A stretch of DNA of 64,000 nucleotides from Mytilus trossulus (lineage: Eukaryota > Mollusca > Bivalvia > Mytilida > Mytilidae). Location: positions 71,211,999 to 71,275,998 of the forward strand of contig NC_086382.1 of assembly GCF_036588685.1 (NCBI RefSeq), read 5' to 3'. The position numbers and the translations under genes were made by a program. The notes under the pieces were generated by a model. That model ran no database searches. It saw only the letters and a program-made list of their open reading frames with translations, and was not told the origin of the DNA. Shown piece after piece: positions 54,711-64,000 of the stretch (positions within the stretch are counted from its first letter, which is position 1; each line of letters opens with the position of its first letter).

Positions 54711-55789
54711 CCGCAACTGGCAAGACTGAGTACAATATATGTATTGATCCTAATCGGTCAAAAAAAGCAATTCAATGATCATGATGATGTTAATTTCTTT
54801 TGTAAATGATGAAATATATATTTCTGTGCTATCTAGTCCCACATAGGTGTTCACATACAACATGTACAAACTCGGTGCTCTTTGACTCATTTTATCATTG
54901 TTACAGTACTTGGAAACTTTAAGTATTGATAGGCAGCCGCCTTACCTAACATGGCTAATGTTAAATGTATACATGTAAATAATATTGCTTTGAATTCTGT
55001 AGTTATTTTTAGTTTTTTGTTCGAATCTTTAAGAGAAGAAAGATCTGTTATTAGTCAGTTTTATTGTGTTCTGTTTAATATTGTGCAACTTATGCAGTTA
55101 ATTCCTACACAAATGGTATTTTTTTAAACATGAATTAAGGATGGGACCACAAACACTTTGTTGTCTTTTTTTTAAAAGGACTAGACATTTATAGGTGAAA
55201 AACCGAAATATTATACTGGCTTAATGTTTTGGTTTTTTTTTAAATCGAAATCTTTTAAGAGGATCTTTACAACTTGTCAAGTTATCTGGTTACATGTTTG
55301 GTCATGATGTGTTGAAAATGAAAATGATTTACTCAAATTCTCTGTTATTTATTTCCCTCTATCATGTCTATTCCATGTTTTTACCTTGTTCTTATGTTTT
55401 ATCATGGTTTGATTTTTGCTCAGGCCTGTAAATACCTGTATTGCAAATTTGTTAACCTTTTTGGTGCTTGATCACATTTACACAATTTAAAATGTCATCA
55501 TTTATTGAAATAATTGTATTATATGGGCCTATATGATAAGTATAGTTAAACCAACACATTGTTGTTCTCACATTGATATTCAGGAAAATAATTGGGTTTA
55601 TGCAATGTATTAGCTAAAGGGCATTACTTTTTGTTATATTGTGCATTTCTTGTTAAAAATTAAAATTGGAAAAAAATTGCTGTATTTACTCATTACTTGG
55701 TATTTACCTTCTTGGTCAACAATGGCCAATGTTAGCTGCTGGTAACATTTTATGTCCATTATGTTGCATTCAAGATATAAAAAAATAAG
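54711..55789. other. Intergenic, nothing recognised
   Basis: AT-rich with no convincing frame. A tRNA-like B-box word (GTTCGAATC) at 55019 has no matching A box or cloverleaf. Confidence 0.5.
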
Positions 55790-58462
55790 AGCATTGCAAC
55801 TTAAGGCTAAAATTTGGAGGGGAATTCCTTCAGTTTTTGACTGGCCAATAATGAAAATTGTGGAAAAGAAACATTGGCTTTTAGTTTTTGCCTGGTCTAT
55901 AATGAAAGTTGTGGATGGGAGACAAGAGAACATTAAGTTTTGTTTGGCCTATAATGAAAGTTGTAGAGGGGAGACATTAGCATTCAGTTTTTGTCTGGCC
56001 TACAATGCATTTTGAGGAGGCCGTACATATGCAATCAGTGTTTTGCCTGGCTTATAAATAAAGCTGTGGAGGGGAAACATAAGCATTCAGTTTTTGTCTG
56101 GCCTACAATGCAATTGTGGAGGCAGGACATGCATTCATTTGTTTCTGGCCCACAATGAAAATTGTGGAGGTGAGACTTACGCATTCAGTTTTTTGGCTGG
56201 TCTTTATTTCAAGTGGTGGAGGGGAGACATGCATTCAGTTTTTGTTTGGCCTACAATACAAGTTGAAGGGGTGGGTGACAAGCCTTCAGTTTTTTGTCTG
56301 GCCTATAATGAAAGTTGTGGAGAGGAGACATAAATATTCAGTTTTTGTCTGGCCTACAATGAAAGTTGTGGAGGGGAGAAATAAGCATACAGATTTTGTC
56401 TGGTCTACAATGAAAGTTGTGGAGGGGAGACATAATTATTCAGCTTTTGTCTTGCCTACAATGAAAGTTGTGGAGGGGAGACATATGCATTCAGTTTTTG
56501 TCTGGCCTATAATGAAAGTTGTGGAGAGGAGACATACACATTCAGTTTTTGTCTGGCCCATAAAGAAAGTTGTAAAGGCCAGACATGCATTCAGTTTTTG
56601 TCTGGCCTATAATGACGTTGTGGAGGGGAGACATATGCATTCAGTTTCTGTCTGGCCTATAATGAAAGTTGTGGAGGGGATAATTAGCATACATATTTTG
56701 TCTGGTCTATTATGAAAGTTGTGGAGGGGAGACATACACATTCATTTTTTGTCTGGCTTATAATGAAAGTTGTGGAGGGGAGACATATGCATTCAGTTTT
56801 TGTCTGACCTACAATGAAAGTTGTGGAGGGGAGACATATGCATTCAGTTTTTGTCTGTCCTATAATGAAAGTTGTGGAGGGGAGACCTATGCATTCAGTT
56901 TCTGTCTGGCCTTAATGAAAGTTGTGGAGGGGATAATTAGCATACAGATTTTGTCTGGTCTATTATGAAAGTTGTGGAGGGGAGACATACACATTCAGTT
57001 TTTGTCTGGCCTATAATGAAAGTTGTGGAGGGGAGACATATGCATTCAGTTTTTGTCTGGCCTATAATGAAAGTTGTAGAGGGGAGACATATGCATTCAG
57101 TTTTTGTCTGGCCTATAATGAAAGTTGTGGAGGGAGACATATGCATTCAGTTTTTGTCTGGCCTATAATGAAAGTTGTGGAGGGGAGACATATGCATTCA
57201 GTTTTTGTCTGGCCTATAACGAAAGTTGTGGAGTGGAGACATATGCATTCAGTTTTTGTCTGGCCTATAATGAAAGTTGTGGAGAGGAAACATAAGCATT
57301 CAGTTTTTGTCTGGCCTACAATGAAAGTTGTGGAGGGGAGAAATAAGCATACAGATTTTGTCTGGTCTATAATGAAAGTTGTGTAGGGGAGACATACTCA
57401 TTCAATTTTTGTCTGGCCGATAATGAAAGTTGTGGAGGGGAGACATGCATTCAGTTTTTGTCTGGCCTATAATGAAAGTTGTAGAGAGGAAACATAAGCA
57501 TTCAGTTTTTGTCTGGCCTATAATGAAAGTTGTGGAGGAGGGATATAGTCATTCAGTTTTTGTCTGGCCTACATTGCAGTTGTGGAGGGGAGACATACAC
57601 ATTCAGTGTTTGTCTGGCCAATAAGAAAAGTTGTGGAGGAGAGATATAGTCATTCAGTTTTTGGTCTGGCCAACAATGCAATTTGTCGAGACGAGACATA
57701 AGCATTCATTTTTTTTTCGCCTGGTCAATAATGAAATGTGTGGAGGGGAGACATAAACATTCAGTTTATTTTGCATGGCCTATCATGAAAATTGTGGATG
57801 GGAGCTCGAGACAAAAGCATTCAGTTTATTTTGCCTGGCCTATAATCATGATAATAATAGTTTTGATGGGGAAACATACACATTCAGTTTTTTGTTTGGT
57901 CTACAATAAAAGCTGTGGAGGGGAGACATACACATTCAGTTTTTGCCTGGCCTATAATTAAACTTGTGGAGGAGAGATATAGTAATTCAGTTTTTGTCTA
58001 GCCTACAATGCAGTCGTGGAGGGGAGACATACACATTCAGTTTTTGTATGGCCTACAATGAAAGTTGTGGAGGAGAGATATAGTAATTCTGTTTTTGTCT
58101 GGCCTGCACTGCAGTTGTGGAGGGGAGACATACACATTCAGTTTTTGCCTGGCCTATATTGAAAGTTGTGGAGGAGAGATATAGTCATTCAGTTTTTGTC
58201 AGGCCTACAATGCAAGTAGTGGAGGCGAGACATGCATTCAGTTTATTTTGCCTGGCCTATCATGAAGGATCTCTATGGAAATATTTGGTTGTTGTCTGGC
58301 CTATAATAAAAGTTGTGGAGGGGAGACCAAAGCATTCAGTTTTTGTTTCACCTACAATTCAAGTCGTGGGGGCAAAGATAAACATTCATATTTATTTTGC
58401 CTGGGCTATACTGAAAGTTGTGATGGGAAGTCATATGCATCAAGTTCAGTTTATGTTGCCTG
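55790..58462. repeat. Degenerate 51-bp minisatellite, left block (about 50 units)
   Basis: The unit is AATGAAAGTTGTGGAGGGGA followed by GACATATGCATTCAGTTTTT and GTCTGGCCTAT. Lengths vary around 48-53 bp. Since 51 is 17 codons, patchy open frames arise on + (MKVVEGRHMHSVFVWPI) and on - (CLPSTTFIIGQTKTECI). Frames break often, so I do not call a protein. The array continues after the retroelement at 63203. Confidence 0.92.
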
Positions 58463-58634
58463 TGTCAAAGATTCACGACCTTGTTCAAACGTACCCAACG
58501 TTACTATTGTTGACGTAACGTTATTGTAACGCAAACTTGTATGGGATCTGAATTATAGAATTGAAAGCAACACAACGTCTTTTTATTGCCTACAAAAGCG
58601 AAGTACTAACCCTAGCATCATAGCATCTTACATA
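58463..58634 (+). repeat. 5' LTR
   Basis: 172 bp from TGTCAAAG to CTTACATA, identical by eye to 63026-63197. The outer border is fixed by the shared 5-bp flank GCCTG. The inner border is supported by the primer site that follows. Confidence 0.93.
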
Positions 58635-58635
58635 T

Positions 58636-58650
58636 TGGTACCGTGACCGA
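58636..58650 (+). other. Putative tRNA primer-binding site
   Basis: TGGTACCGTGACCGA begins one base after the LTR. Primer sites start with TGG because tRNAs end in CCA. The tRNA species is not assigned. Confidence 0.6.
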
Positions 58651-58849
58651 TGGATAAGCTGAAAGCAGTGAGGCCACAGAAGCGCCGTAACCAGACAGAA
58701 TATCAGAATGTAGATCACGATATAAATGTCGTAAATGTGACAAGAGACATCACACTGCTCTATGTAATCAGGAAATTCAAGCACCTGTACCTCCCGCTGA
58801 TGCCGCCGCTGTCAATACAGTAAATGTTAATGGAGAAGAAAGTAACCCT
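58650..58849 (+). pseudogene. Gag remnant of BEL element
   Basis: An ATG at 58650 (MDKLKAVRPQKRRNQ) starts like a gag but runs in a different frame from the zinc-knuckle text that follows (CRSRYKCRKCDKRHHTALC, from 58709, in the pol frame). Only about 200 bases separate the primer site from protease, whereas BEL gag regions normally take well over a kilobase. The bulk of gag was therefore deleted, with a junction near 58690. Confidence 0.8.
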
Positions 58850-61297
58850 ATGTCAACGTTTTACACGTCAACACCACAAGCACAGGCACATACCGAGATA
58901 CTTCTTAAGACAGCAGTAGCACCTGTATGGTTCGAGGATCGGAGCGCGATGTCTAACATTTTACTAGATGAAGGGTCTCAGAAATCATTTATTTCAGAAG
59001 ATTTAGCAGCACAATTACAACTTAAACCTTGTGGAAATTCTACAATTAGTTTATCAACTTTTGGAAACGCCAACCAGAACGTGAGACACATGGATAAGGC
59101 TCAGATTACTTTAGAAATTGAAACTGGTGGATTTATTCCTATGGATGTACTGATAGTACCGCGCATTGCCGCACCCCTCAGTAATGTTACAAATGTCATC
59201 GCTTCAAAACTGCTATATTTCAAAGGATTACGATTAGCTAACCCAGTCACAGAGGATAGGAAATTTGAACTTTCTCTTTTAATTGGAGCGGACTACTATT
59301 GGAGTATTGTGCAGGATCACGTGATCAGAGGAGATGGGCCAACGGCCGTAAAATCCCGTTTGGGATACTTGTTGTCAGGACCGATGCATACTTTTACAGG
59401 AGAACAATCATCAACAGGAATGTTTAATGTACTGATTCAACATCAACAAGAGGAAAGCAGCCTGGAAAAGTTTTGGGATTTAGAATCTATTGGTGTCAAA
59501 GCAGACGAATTAGAAACAACCACCATGAAAGACTTCAATGATGAATACGAAACAAAATGCATAACTTACCAAGATAATCGCTATACCGCAAAACTGCCAT
59601 GGAGAAATGATTTCAATGAGTTACCTACGAACTATAATGTCACTTTACGCAGAACTTGTAATATGATCGATAGACTCAAAAAGGATACCAACATGCTGAA
59701 AATGTATGGCGACATAATTAAGGACCAAAAACACCGAGGGTTCATTGAGCGGGTAACAGAAAATGGAAACCAGTCAAACAGAATTCACTACATTCCTCAC
59801 CATGCAGTAAAAAAGGACTCATCTACGACTCCTATACGTATAGTCTATGATTGTAGTTGTCACGAATCACCTCACAAGGCTAGTTTAAACGATTGTCTCA
59901 TGTCAGTTCCGCCGATGTTAAACGATTTGACGGGAATTTTAGCTAGATTCAGATTACACAAGCACGCAGTGACTACCGACATAGAGAAAGCGTTTTTGAA
60001 TGTCGAACTGGATAAAGAAGATAGGGACGTCACAAGATTTTTTTGGTTGAGTGATCCATCTGACCCAGACAGTCCACTAATAACTTACCGTTTTAGAGTC
60101 GTTCTATTTGGAACTACATGCTCACCTTACATCTTGAATGCCACCCTTATGAAGCACTTCAAACTCAATTCTTGTAAAACAGCCGAGATACTGAAAAACG
60201 ACCTGTATGTTGACAATGTTTTGTCAAGCTTCTGGGATGAGAAAGAAATGCTGAAATTCTACAGAGAATCACGAGATTTATTGGCAAGAGGAGGATTCAA
60301 TCTGAGATCATGGACGTCAAATAGCACAGAATTACTACGCTTAGCCCAATCTGAAAAATGCATAGAAAGAGATACGAACATCAAAATTCTTGGTCTCCGT
60401 TGGAATGTGAACAACGATCAAATCTCGTTTCGAAACAACATAAATACAACAACGGAAAGGATAATAACAAAACGTGAGATCTTAAAACAATCTTCAAACA
60501 TTTATGATCCGCTAGGTCTGCTTAGCCCCGTCACCGTCAGAACAAAGATGTTAATGCAATTGTTGTGGAAAGAAAAGTTTGCATGGGACTGCCCTTTACC
60601 AAAAGAAATCGAATCAACATGGAGTGATTTGACCAAAGATCTACAATTTGCAATGAACATTGAGATTCCTAGATGTTATTTTGAATGTTCAGGAATAACG
60701 GACATTGAAACAGCAGAATTACATATTTTCACAGATTCAAGTCAACTAGCTTATGGAACCTGTGCGTATCTTGTCACAGAAAAGGAGTCTGCATTAGTAA
60801 TGGCAAAGAATCGAGTTGCCCCATTGAAAAGTGTCACTCTACCTAATCTTGAACTGATGGCTGCCCTTTTAGGGGCTCGACTTGCGAAACATCTTATTCA
60901 AAATCTACATATTGGAAACTTACAAATCAACTTCTGGTGTGACAGTCAGATCGTTTTGAAATGGCTTCAATCAACAAAACCACTCAAAAAGTTTGTCGCA
61001 AACAGAGTCAAGGAAATTAAGGAGTCAAATGAAAATCTAAAATGGCGTTATTGTCCGACGGATGCAAATCCTGCAGATTTATTAACTAGAGGCATAACAG
61101 GAACGAAATTCATAAACAACAGATTATGGTTTCATGGACCCGAGTGGATAACAGACAAAACACAATGGCCAACATGGAGCGGAAACGAAATTGTTGAAAA
61201 CGAGAATTTAATGGAGATTCCCACTAATGAAACCTCAGAAAAACAGCACGTCTTGCTCACATCTCGATCAGAAACGTCAAGAATTTGGCATACATAA
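58691..61297 (+). CDS. BEL pol, first part: gag knuckle, protease, reverse transcriptase, RNase H
   Basis: The frame is open from 58691; its first ATG is at 58850, from which residues are counted. An aspartic protease motif LLDEGSQ has its Asp at 40. Reverse transcriptase shows TDIEKAFLNV (Asp 377), LFGTTCSPYILN and YVDN at 453, the BEL variant of the YxDD box. RNase H has FTDSS (Asp 629) and later conserved acidic positions (LPNLELMAA, WCDSQIVL, ANPADLLTRG). The frame stops at 61297 in the linker before integrase. These enzymes process the polyprotein and copy the RNA into DNA in cytoplasmic particles. No internal stop is visible within this part. Confidence 0.92.
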   Translation, partial: PDRISECRSRYKCRKCDKRHHTALCNQEIQAPVPPADAAAVNTVNVNGEESNPMSTFYTSTPQAQAHTEILLKTAVAPVWFEDRSAMSNILLDEGSQKSFISEDLAAQLQLKPCGNSTISLSTFGNANQNVRHMDKAQITLEIETGGFIPMDVLIVPRIAAPLSNVTNVIASKLLYFKGLRLANPVTEDRKFELSLLIGADYYWSIVQDHVIRGDGPTAVKSRLGYLLSGPMHTFTGEQSSTGMFNVLIQHQQEESSLEKFWDLESIGVKADELETTTMKDFNDEYETKCITYQDNRYTAKLPWRNDFNELPTNYNVTLRRTCNMIDRLKKDTNMLKMYGDIIKDQKHRGFIERVTENGNQSNRIHYIPHHAVKKDSSTTPIRIVYDCSCHESPHKASLNDCLMSVPPMLNDLTGILARFRLHKHAVTTDIEKAFLNVELDKEDRDVTRFFWLSDPSDPDSPLITYRFRVVLFGTTCSPYILNATLMKHFKLNSCKTAEILKNDLYVDNVLSSFWDEKEMLKFYRESRDLLARGGFNLRSWTSNSTELLRLAQSEKCIERDTNIKILGLRWNVNNDQISFRNNINTTTERIITKREILKQSSNIYDPLGLLSPVTVRTKMLMQLLWKEKFAWDCPLPKEIESTWSDLTKDLQFAMNIEIPRCYFECSGITDIETAELHIFTDSSQLAYGTCAYLVTEKESALVMAKNRVAPLKSVTLPNLELMAALLGARLAKHLIQNLHIGNLQINFWCDSQIVLKWLQSTKPLKKFVANRVKEIKESNENLKWRYCPTDANPADLLTRGITGTKFINNRLWFHGPEWITDKTQWPTWSGNEIVENENLMEIPTNETSEKQHVLLTSRSETSRIWHT

Positions 61298-62861
61298 GAT
61301 TATGGATATCGAACGTTATAGCAGTTTGAAGACATTAATACGTGTTACAGCCTATGTGATGAGATTTATACAAAACTGTAGGTTAGCACGGAGTGATAGA
61401 ACATTGTCGGAATTGACTGTTAATGAAATACAGCATGCTACATTGACATGGATACAAACGGTTCAGAAATCAGAATATCATGAAGTGTTTAATTATTTCA
61501 ACAAATCTGTGACAGTTAAGCCGTCTATTGTAAGACAATTCAACTTGTACTTTGATGAAAAAAATGCACTTCGTTGCCGCGGGAGAATTCAACATGCACC
61601 TTTGGAGGAATCAGCTAAACATCCATACTTGTTACCTCCGTTACATAGACTCACTTCACTCATTATTATGGATGCTCATATCAATCATTTACATGAAGGC
61701 GTCAACTCTACCGTAACACACTTGCGACAAGTATACTGGATACCTCGAATTCGTCAACGAGTCAAAGTTGTTCTTAGAAAATGCGTTAACTGTCGGAAAG
61801 TAACAGGGCATGCTTACCAACAACCTGATCCACCGCCACTGCCCAAAGAGAGGTTACACGAGGATATACCGTTTACTGTTACGGGCGTAGACTTTGCTGG
61901 TCCTATGTATGTGCGAAATACAGATGATATAAAATCAAAGGTATACTTATGTTTGTTTACATGTGCGTCGACGAGAGCTGTTCATTTAGAACTTGTGAAT
62001 AACTTATCAGAACCTACATTTATGTTAGCCTTCAGAAGATTCGCAAGCAGGAGATCCTTACCGAAGTTACTAATATCTGACAATGCACTAACTTTTGAAG
62101 CAGCCAGTCGAGAAATCAAACATCTTACAAACTCAAATCTAGTGCGCGAAAGTCTAAGCTCTACAGGAACAAATTGGAAATTTATTACAAAGAAAGCTCC
62201 GTGGTTTGGTGGTTTCTATGAACGGTTGATTGGGTTAACGAAAATGTGTTTGAAGAAAGTATTAGGAAGTAACTGTGTCGATTTAGAGACTTTACAAACT
62301 GTGTTAACAGAGATCGAAGCAACTCTCAATGATAGACCTCTAACGTATGTTTCATCCGATCTTACGGATCCAGAACCACTGACACCATCACATCTTTTGT
62401 ATGGTCGAAAAATTACGCGACTTCCGTATCCAGATAGTGAAAACAATGGACATTTTGAACCAATTAACTTTAACAAACGTGTTCAATTACAAAGAGACAT
62501 TCTAAACCACTTTCAACAGCGATGGAAATATGAGTATTTGACCTCATTACGGGAACATCACAGAAGTGTAGGAAATAACGAACAATCGATAGCTATTGGT
62601 GATGTTGTTCAAATACATGACGAAACTTTAAGAAATTCATGGAAACTCGCCGTTGTCGAAGAACTCGTAAAAGGAGAGGATAATCTTATCAGAACTGTAA
62701 AACTTCGCACTAAAAACGGAACCACCAACCGCCCAATCACGAAATTATACCCAATCGAAGTGAACTGTATTGAATCTGAACCGGAGGATGTTACACGACC
62801 CAAGATGTTCCGTCAGGCGAAGTCAGATGCTGTACAAAAGATTCACGAGTGGACAAAATAA
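61227..62861 (+). CDS. BEL pol, second part: integrase (shifted frame)
   Basis: It lies one base later in frame than the preceding pol part and overlaps it at 61227-61297. Family-like sequence starts around 61290. An N-terminal HHCC zinc site (HINHLHEG ... CVNC) is followed by a DDE core: Asp 222 (GVDFAGP), Asp 285 (ISDNALTF) and Glu 332 (GGFYERLIG), counted from 61227. A C-terminal domain (GDVVQIHDETLRNSWKLAVV) follows, ending TAA. Integrase inserts the cDNA into chromosomes. In BEL elements it is normally one frame with RNase H, so the offset is either a break in this copy or an unusual recoding site. Confidence 0.9.
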   Translation: MKPQKNSTSCSHLDQKRQEFGIHKIMDIERYSSLKTLIRVTAYVMRFIQNCRLARSDRTLSELTVNEIQHATLTWIQTVQKSEYHEVFNYFNKSVTVKPSIVRQFNLYFDEKNALRCRGRIQHAPLEESAKHPYLLPPLHRLTSLIIMDAHINHLHEGVNSTVTHLRQVYWIPRIRQRVKVVLRKCVNCRKVTGHAYQQPDPPPLPKERLHEDIPFTVTGVDFAGPMYVRNTDDIKSKVYLCLFTCASTRAVHLELVNNLSEPTFMLAFRRFASRRSLPKLLISDNALTFEAASREIKHLTNSNLVRESLSSTGTNWKFITKKAPWFGGFYERLIGLTKMCLKKVLGSNCVDLETLQTVLTEIEATLNDRPLTYVSSDLTDPEPLTPSHLLYGRKITRLPYPDSENNGHFEPINFNKRVQLQRDILNHFQQRWKYEYLTSLREHHRSVGNNEQSIAIGDVVQIHDETLRNSWKLAVVEELVKGEDNLIRTVKLRTKNGTTNRPITKLYPIEVNCIESEPEDVTRPKMFRQAKSDAVQKIHEWTK

Positions 62862-63025
62862 CTTTTCAAATTATGATCGAAATAGACTGTTCAAATTCAA
62901 AGTGATTAATTCTTTCTTTTATGATACATAGACTTTAAAGTTAAGTGATGAATTATGATATATGTCTTCAATTTAGTCAAATTTTCATTTCATTTCTATT
63001 TATATTTCACTTTCGGCGCCCGGAG

Positions 63026-63197
63026 TGTCAAAGATTCACGACCTTGTTCAAACGTACCCAACGTTACTATTGTTGACGTAACGTTATTGTAACGCAAACT
63101 TGTATGGGATCTGAATTATAGAATTGAAAGCAACACAACGTCTTTTTATTGCCTACAAAAGCGAAGTACTAACCCTAGCATCATAGCATCTTACATA
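63026..63197 (+). repeat. 3' LTR
   Basis: 172 bp, identical to the 5' LTR and preceded by TTTCGGCGCCCGGAG. It is followed by the GCCTG target duplication and then by minisatellite sequence. Confidence 0.93.
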
Positions 63198-63202
63198 GCC
63201 TG

Positions 63203-64000
63203 CTCTATAATGAAAGTTGAAGATGAGAGAAAAAAAACTTATTTTTGTCTGGCCTACAAGGAAAGTTGTGTGTGGGAGGGGGGGGGGGGGGGGGACATAA
63301 GCATTCAGATTTTGTCTTGCATACAGAGAAAGTTGTGGAGGGGAGATAATAAGCATTCAGTTTTTGTCTGTCCTATAATGAAAGTTGGGAAGTGGAGACA
63401 TAATTATTCAATTTTTTTGCTGGGCCAATAACGAAAGTTGTGGAGGGGAGACATATATGCATTCAGTTTTATTTTTTGCCAGACCTATAATGAAAGTTGT
63501 GGAGGGGAGACATAAGCATTCAGTTTTCGTATGGCCTACAAGGAAAGTTGTGAATTGGAGATTTAAGCAGTCAGTTTTTGTCTTGCATACATAGAAAGAC
63601 GTGGATGGGAAACATAACAATTTTGTTTTTTACTGACATACAATGAAAGAAATGGAGGCGAGAAATGAGCATTTTTTTTTTTTGCCTGACCTATAATGCA
63701 GTTGTGGAGGGGAAACATAAGAATTCAGTTTTTGTCTGTCATACAATGAAAGTTGTGGAGAGGAGTTATAACATTCAGTTTTTGTCTGGCCTACAATGAA
63801 TTGGGTGGGGGAGACATAATCATTCATTTTTTGCATGGCCTATAATGAAAGTTGTAGAGGTAAGGCATAAGCATTCAGATTTTGTCTGGCGCCTACAATG
63901 AAAGTGATACAGGCGAGAAATAAGCATTTTGTTATTGCCTGTCCTCAGTACAATAAAAGTTATTTGGGCGAGAGATAAGCATTCTGTTTTTGTCTGGCAG
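63203..64000. repeat. 51-bp minisatellite, right block, continues past window end
   Basis: The same unit as 55790-58462 (AATGAAAGTTGTGGAGGGGA, ATTCAGTTTTTGTCTGG), about 16 units, more diverged. A 17-G run lies at 63278-63294. The array is still running at base 64000. Confidence 0.9.

Larger units (their letters stand above)
58463..63197 (+). mobile_element. BEL/Pao LTR retrotransposon, gag-deleted copy
   Basis: A 4735-bp element with two identical 172-bp LTRs, flanked by GCCTG on both sides (58458-58462 and 63198-63202) as target duplication. Internal order: primer site, gag remnant, protease, reverse transcriptase, RNase H, frame break, integrase. That protein order and the integrase type place it in BEL/Pao. 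Identical LTRs imply a recent insertion. The element sits inside the 51-bp minisatellite. Two lesions are visible: nearly all of gag is missing, and pol shifts frame near 61297. Confidence 0.93.

Noticed and set aside
55019-55027. tRNA B-box-like GTTCGAATC
   Set aside because: No A box at proper distance and no cloverleaf can be folded.
56116-57624. Frames of 60-200 codons in the 51-bp array
   Set aside because: They come from the 17-codon unit length, occur on both strands and break with every off-length unit.
63278-63294. 17-base G run as a functional G-rich element
   Set aside because: A simple slippage tract within the degenerate minisatellite; length may also be a sequencing artefact.

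Overview
The window looks like nuclear DNA of a bivalve mollusc, most likely a marine mussel (Mytilus-like). It is AT-rich, its genes carry introns with GT/AG boundaries, and it is packed with short interspersed repeats of kinds I recognise from mussel sequence. It also holds bivalve-type Toll-like receptors. The species call is an inference from memory, not from a search.

Layout. At 1-13.6 kb two tandem Toll-like receptor paralogues lie on the + strand: one cut by the left edge (1-1371) and one complete and intronless in its coding part (10926-13502). Both have Ile where the BB-loop Pro of the TIR domain is normally found. About 9.5 kb of repeats separates them. Repeats continue to 18 kb. 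From 30.8 down to 18.2 kb, on the - strand, lies a complete six-exon gene for translation initiation factor eIF3 subunit h. I reconstructed it exon by exon; the phases agree and give 329 residues. Its introns hold a 2.4-kb higher-order minisatellite, a 42-bp minisatellite, foldback elements and a 1.9-kb element with 14-bp terminal inverted repeats. Two of its exons have tandem duplications across the splice acceptor.

At 32.7-34.4 kb (- strand) is a two-exon gene for a small unrecognised single-pass membrane protein with a cytosolic coiled coil. At 34.7-39.9 kb (- strand) is a nearly intact non-LTR retrotransposon, inserted into an older repeat. Its ORF1 and ORF2 share one frame and are separated by a single amber codon. 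From 42.0 to 52.4 kb (+ strand) I join three exons into a MYND zinc-finger protein; the first exon, with a membrane segment, is less certain. Its introns carry repeats, a broken LINE fragment and a perfect palindrome.

From 55.8 kb to the right edge runs a degenerate 51-bp minisatellite. It is split by a 4.7-kb BEL/Pao retroelement (58463-63197) with two identical 172-bp LTRs and a 5-bp target duplication. That copy has lost most of gag and has a frame break between RNase H and integrase.

The host genes do not form a functional unit: a receptor pair for innate immunity, a housekeeping translation factor and two unrecognised proteins are embedded in repeat-rich DNA. No prokaryotic-type system, CRISPR array, tRNA or rRNA gene was found.
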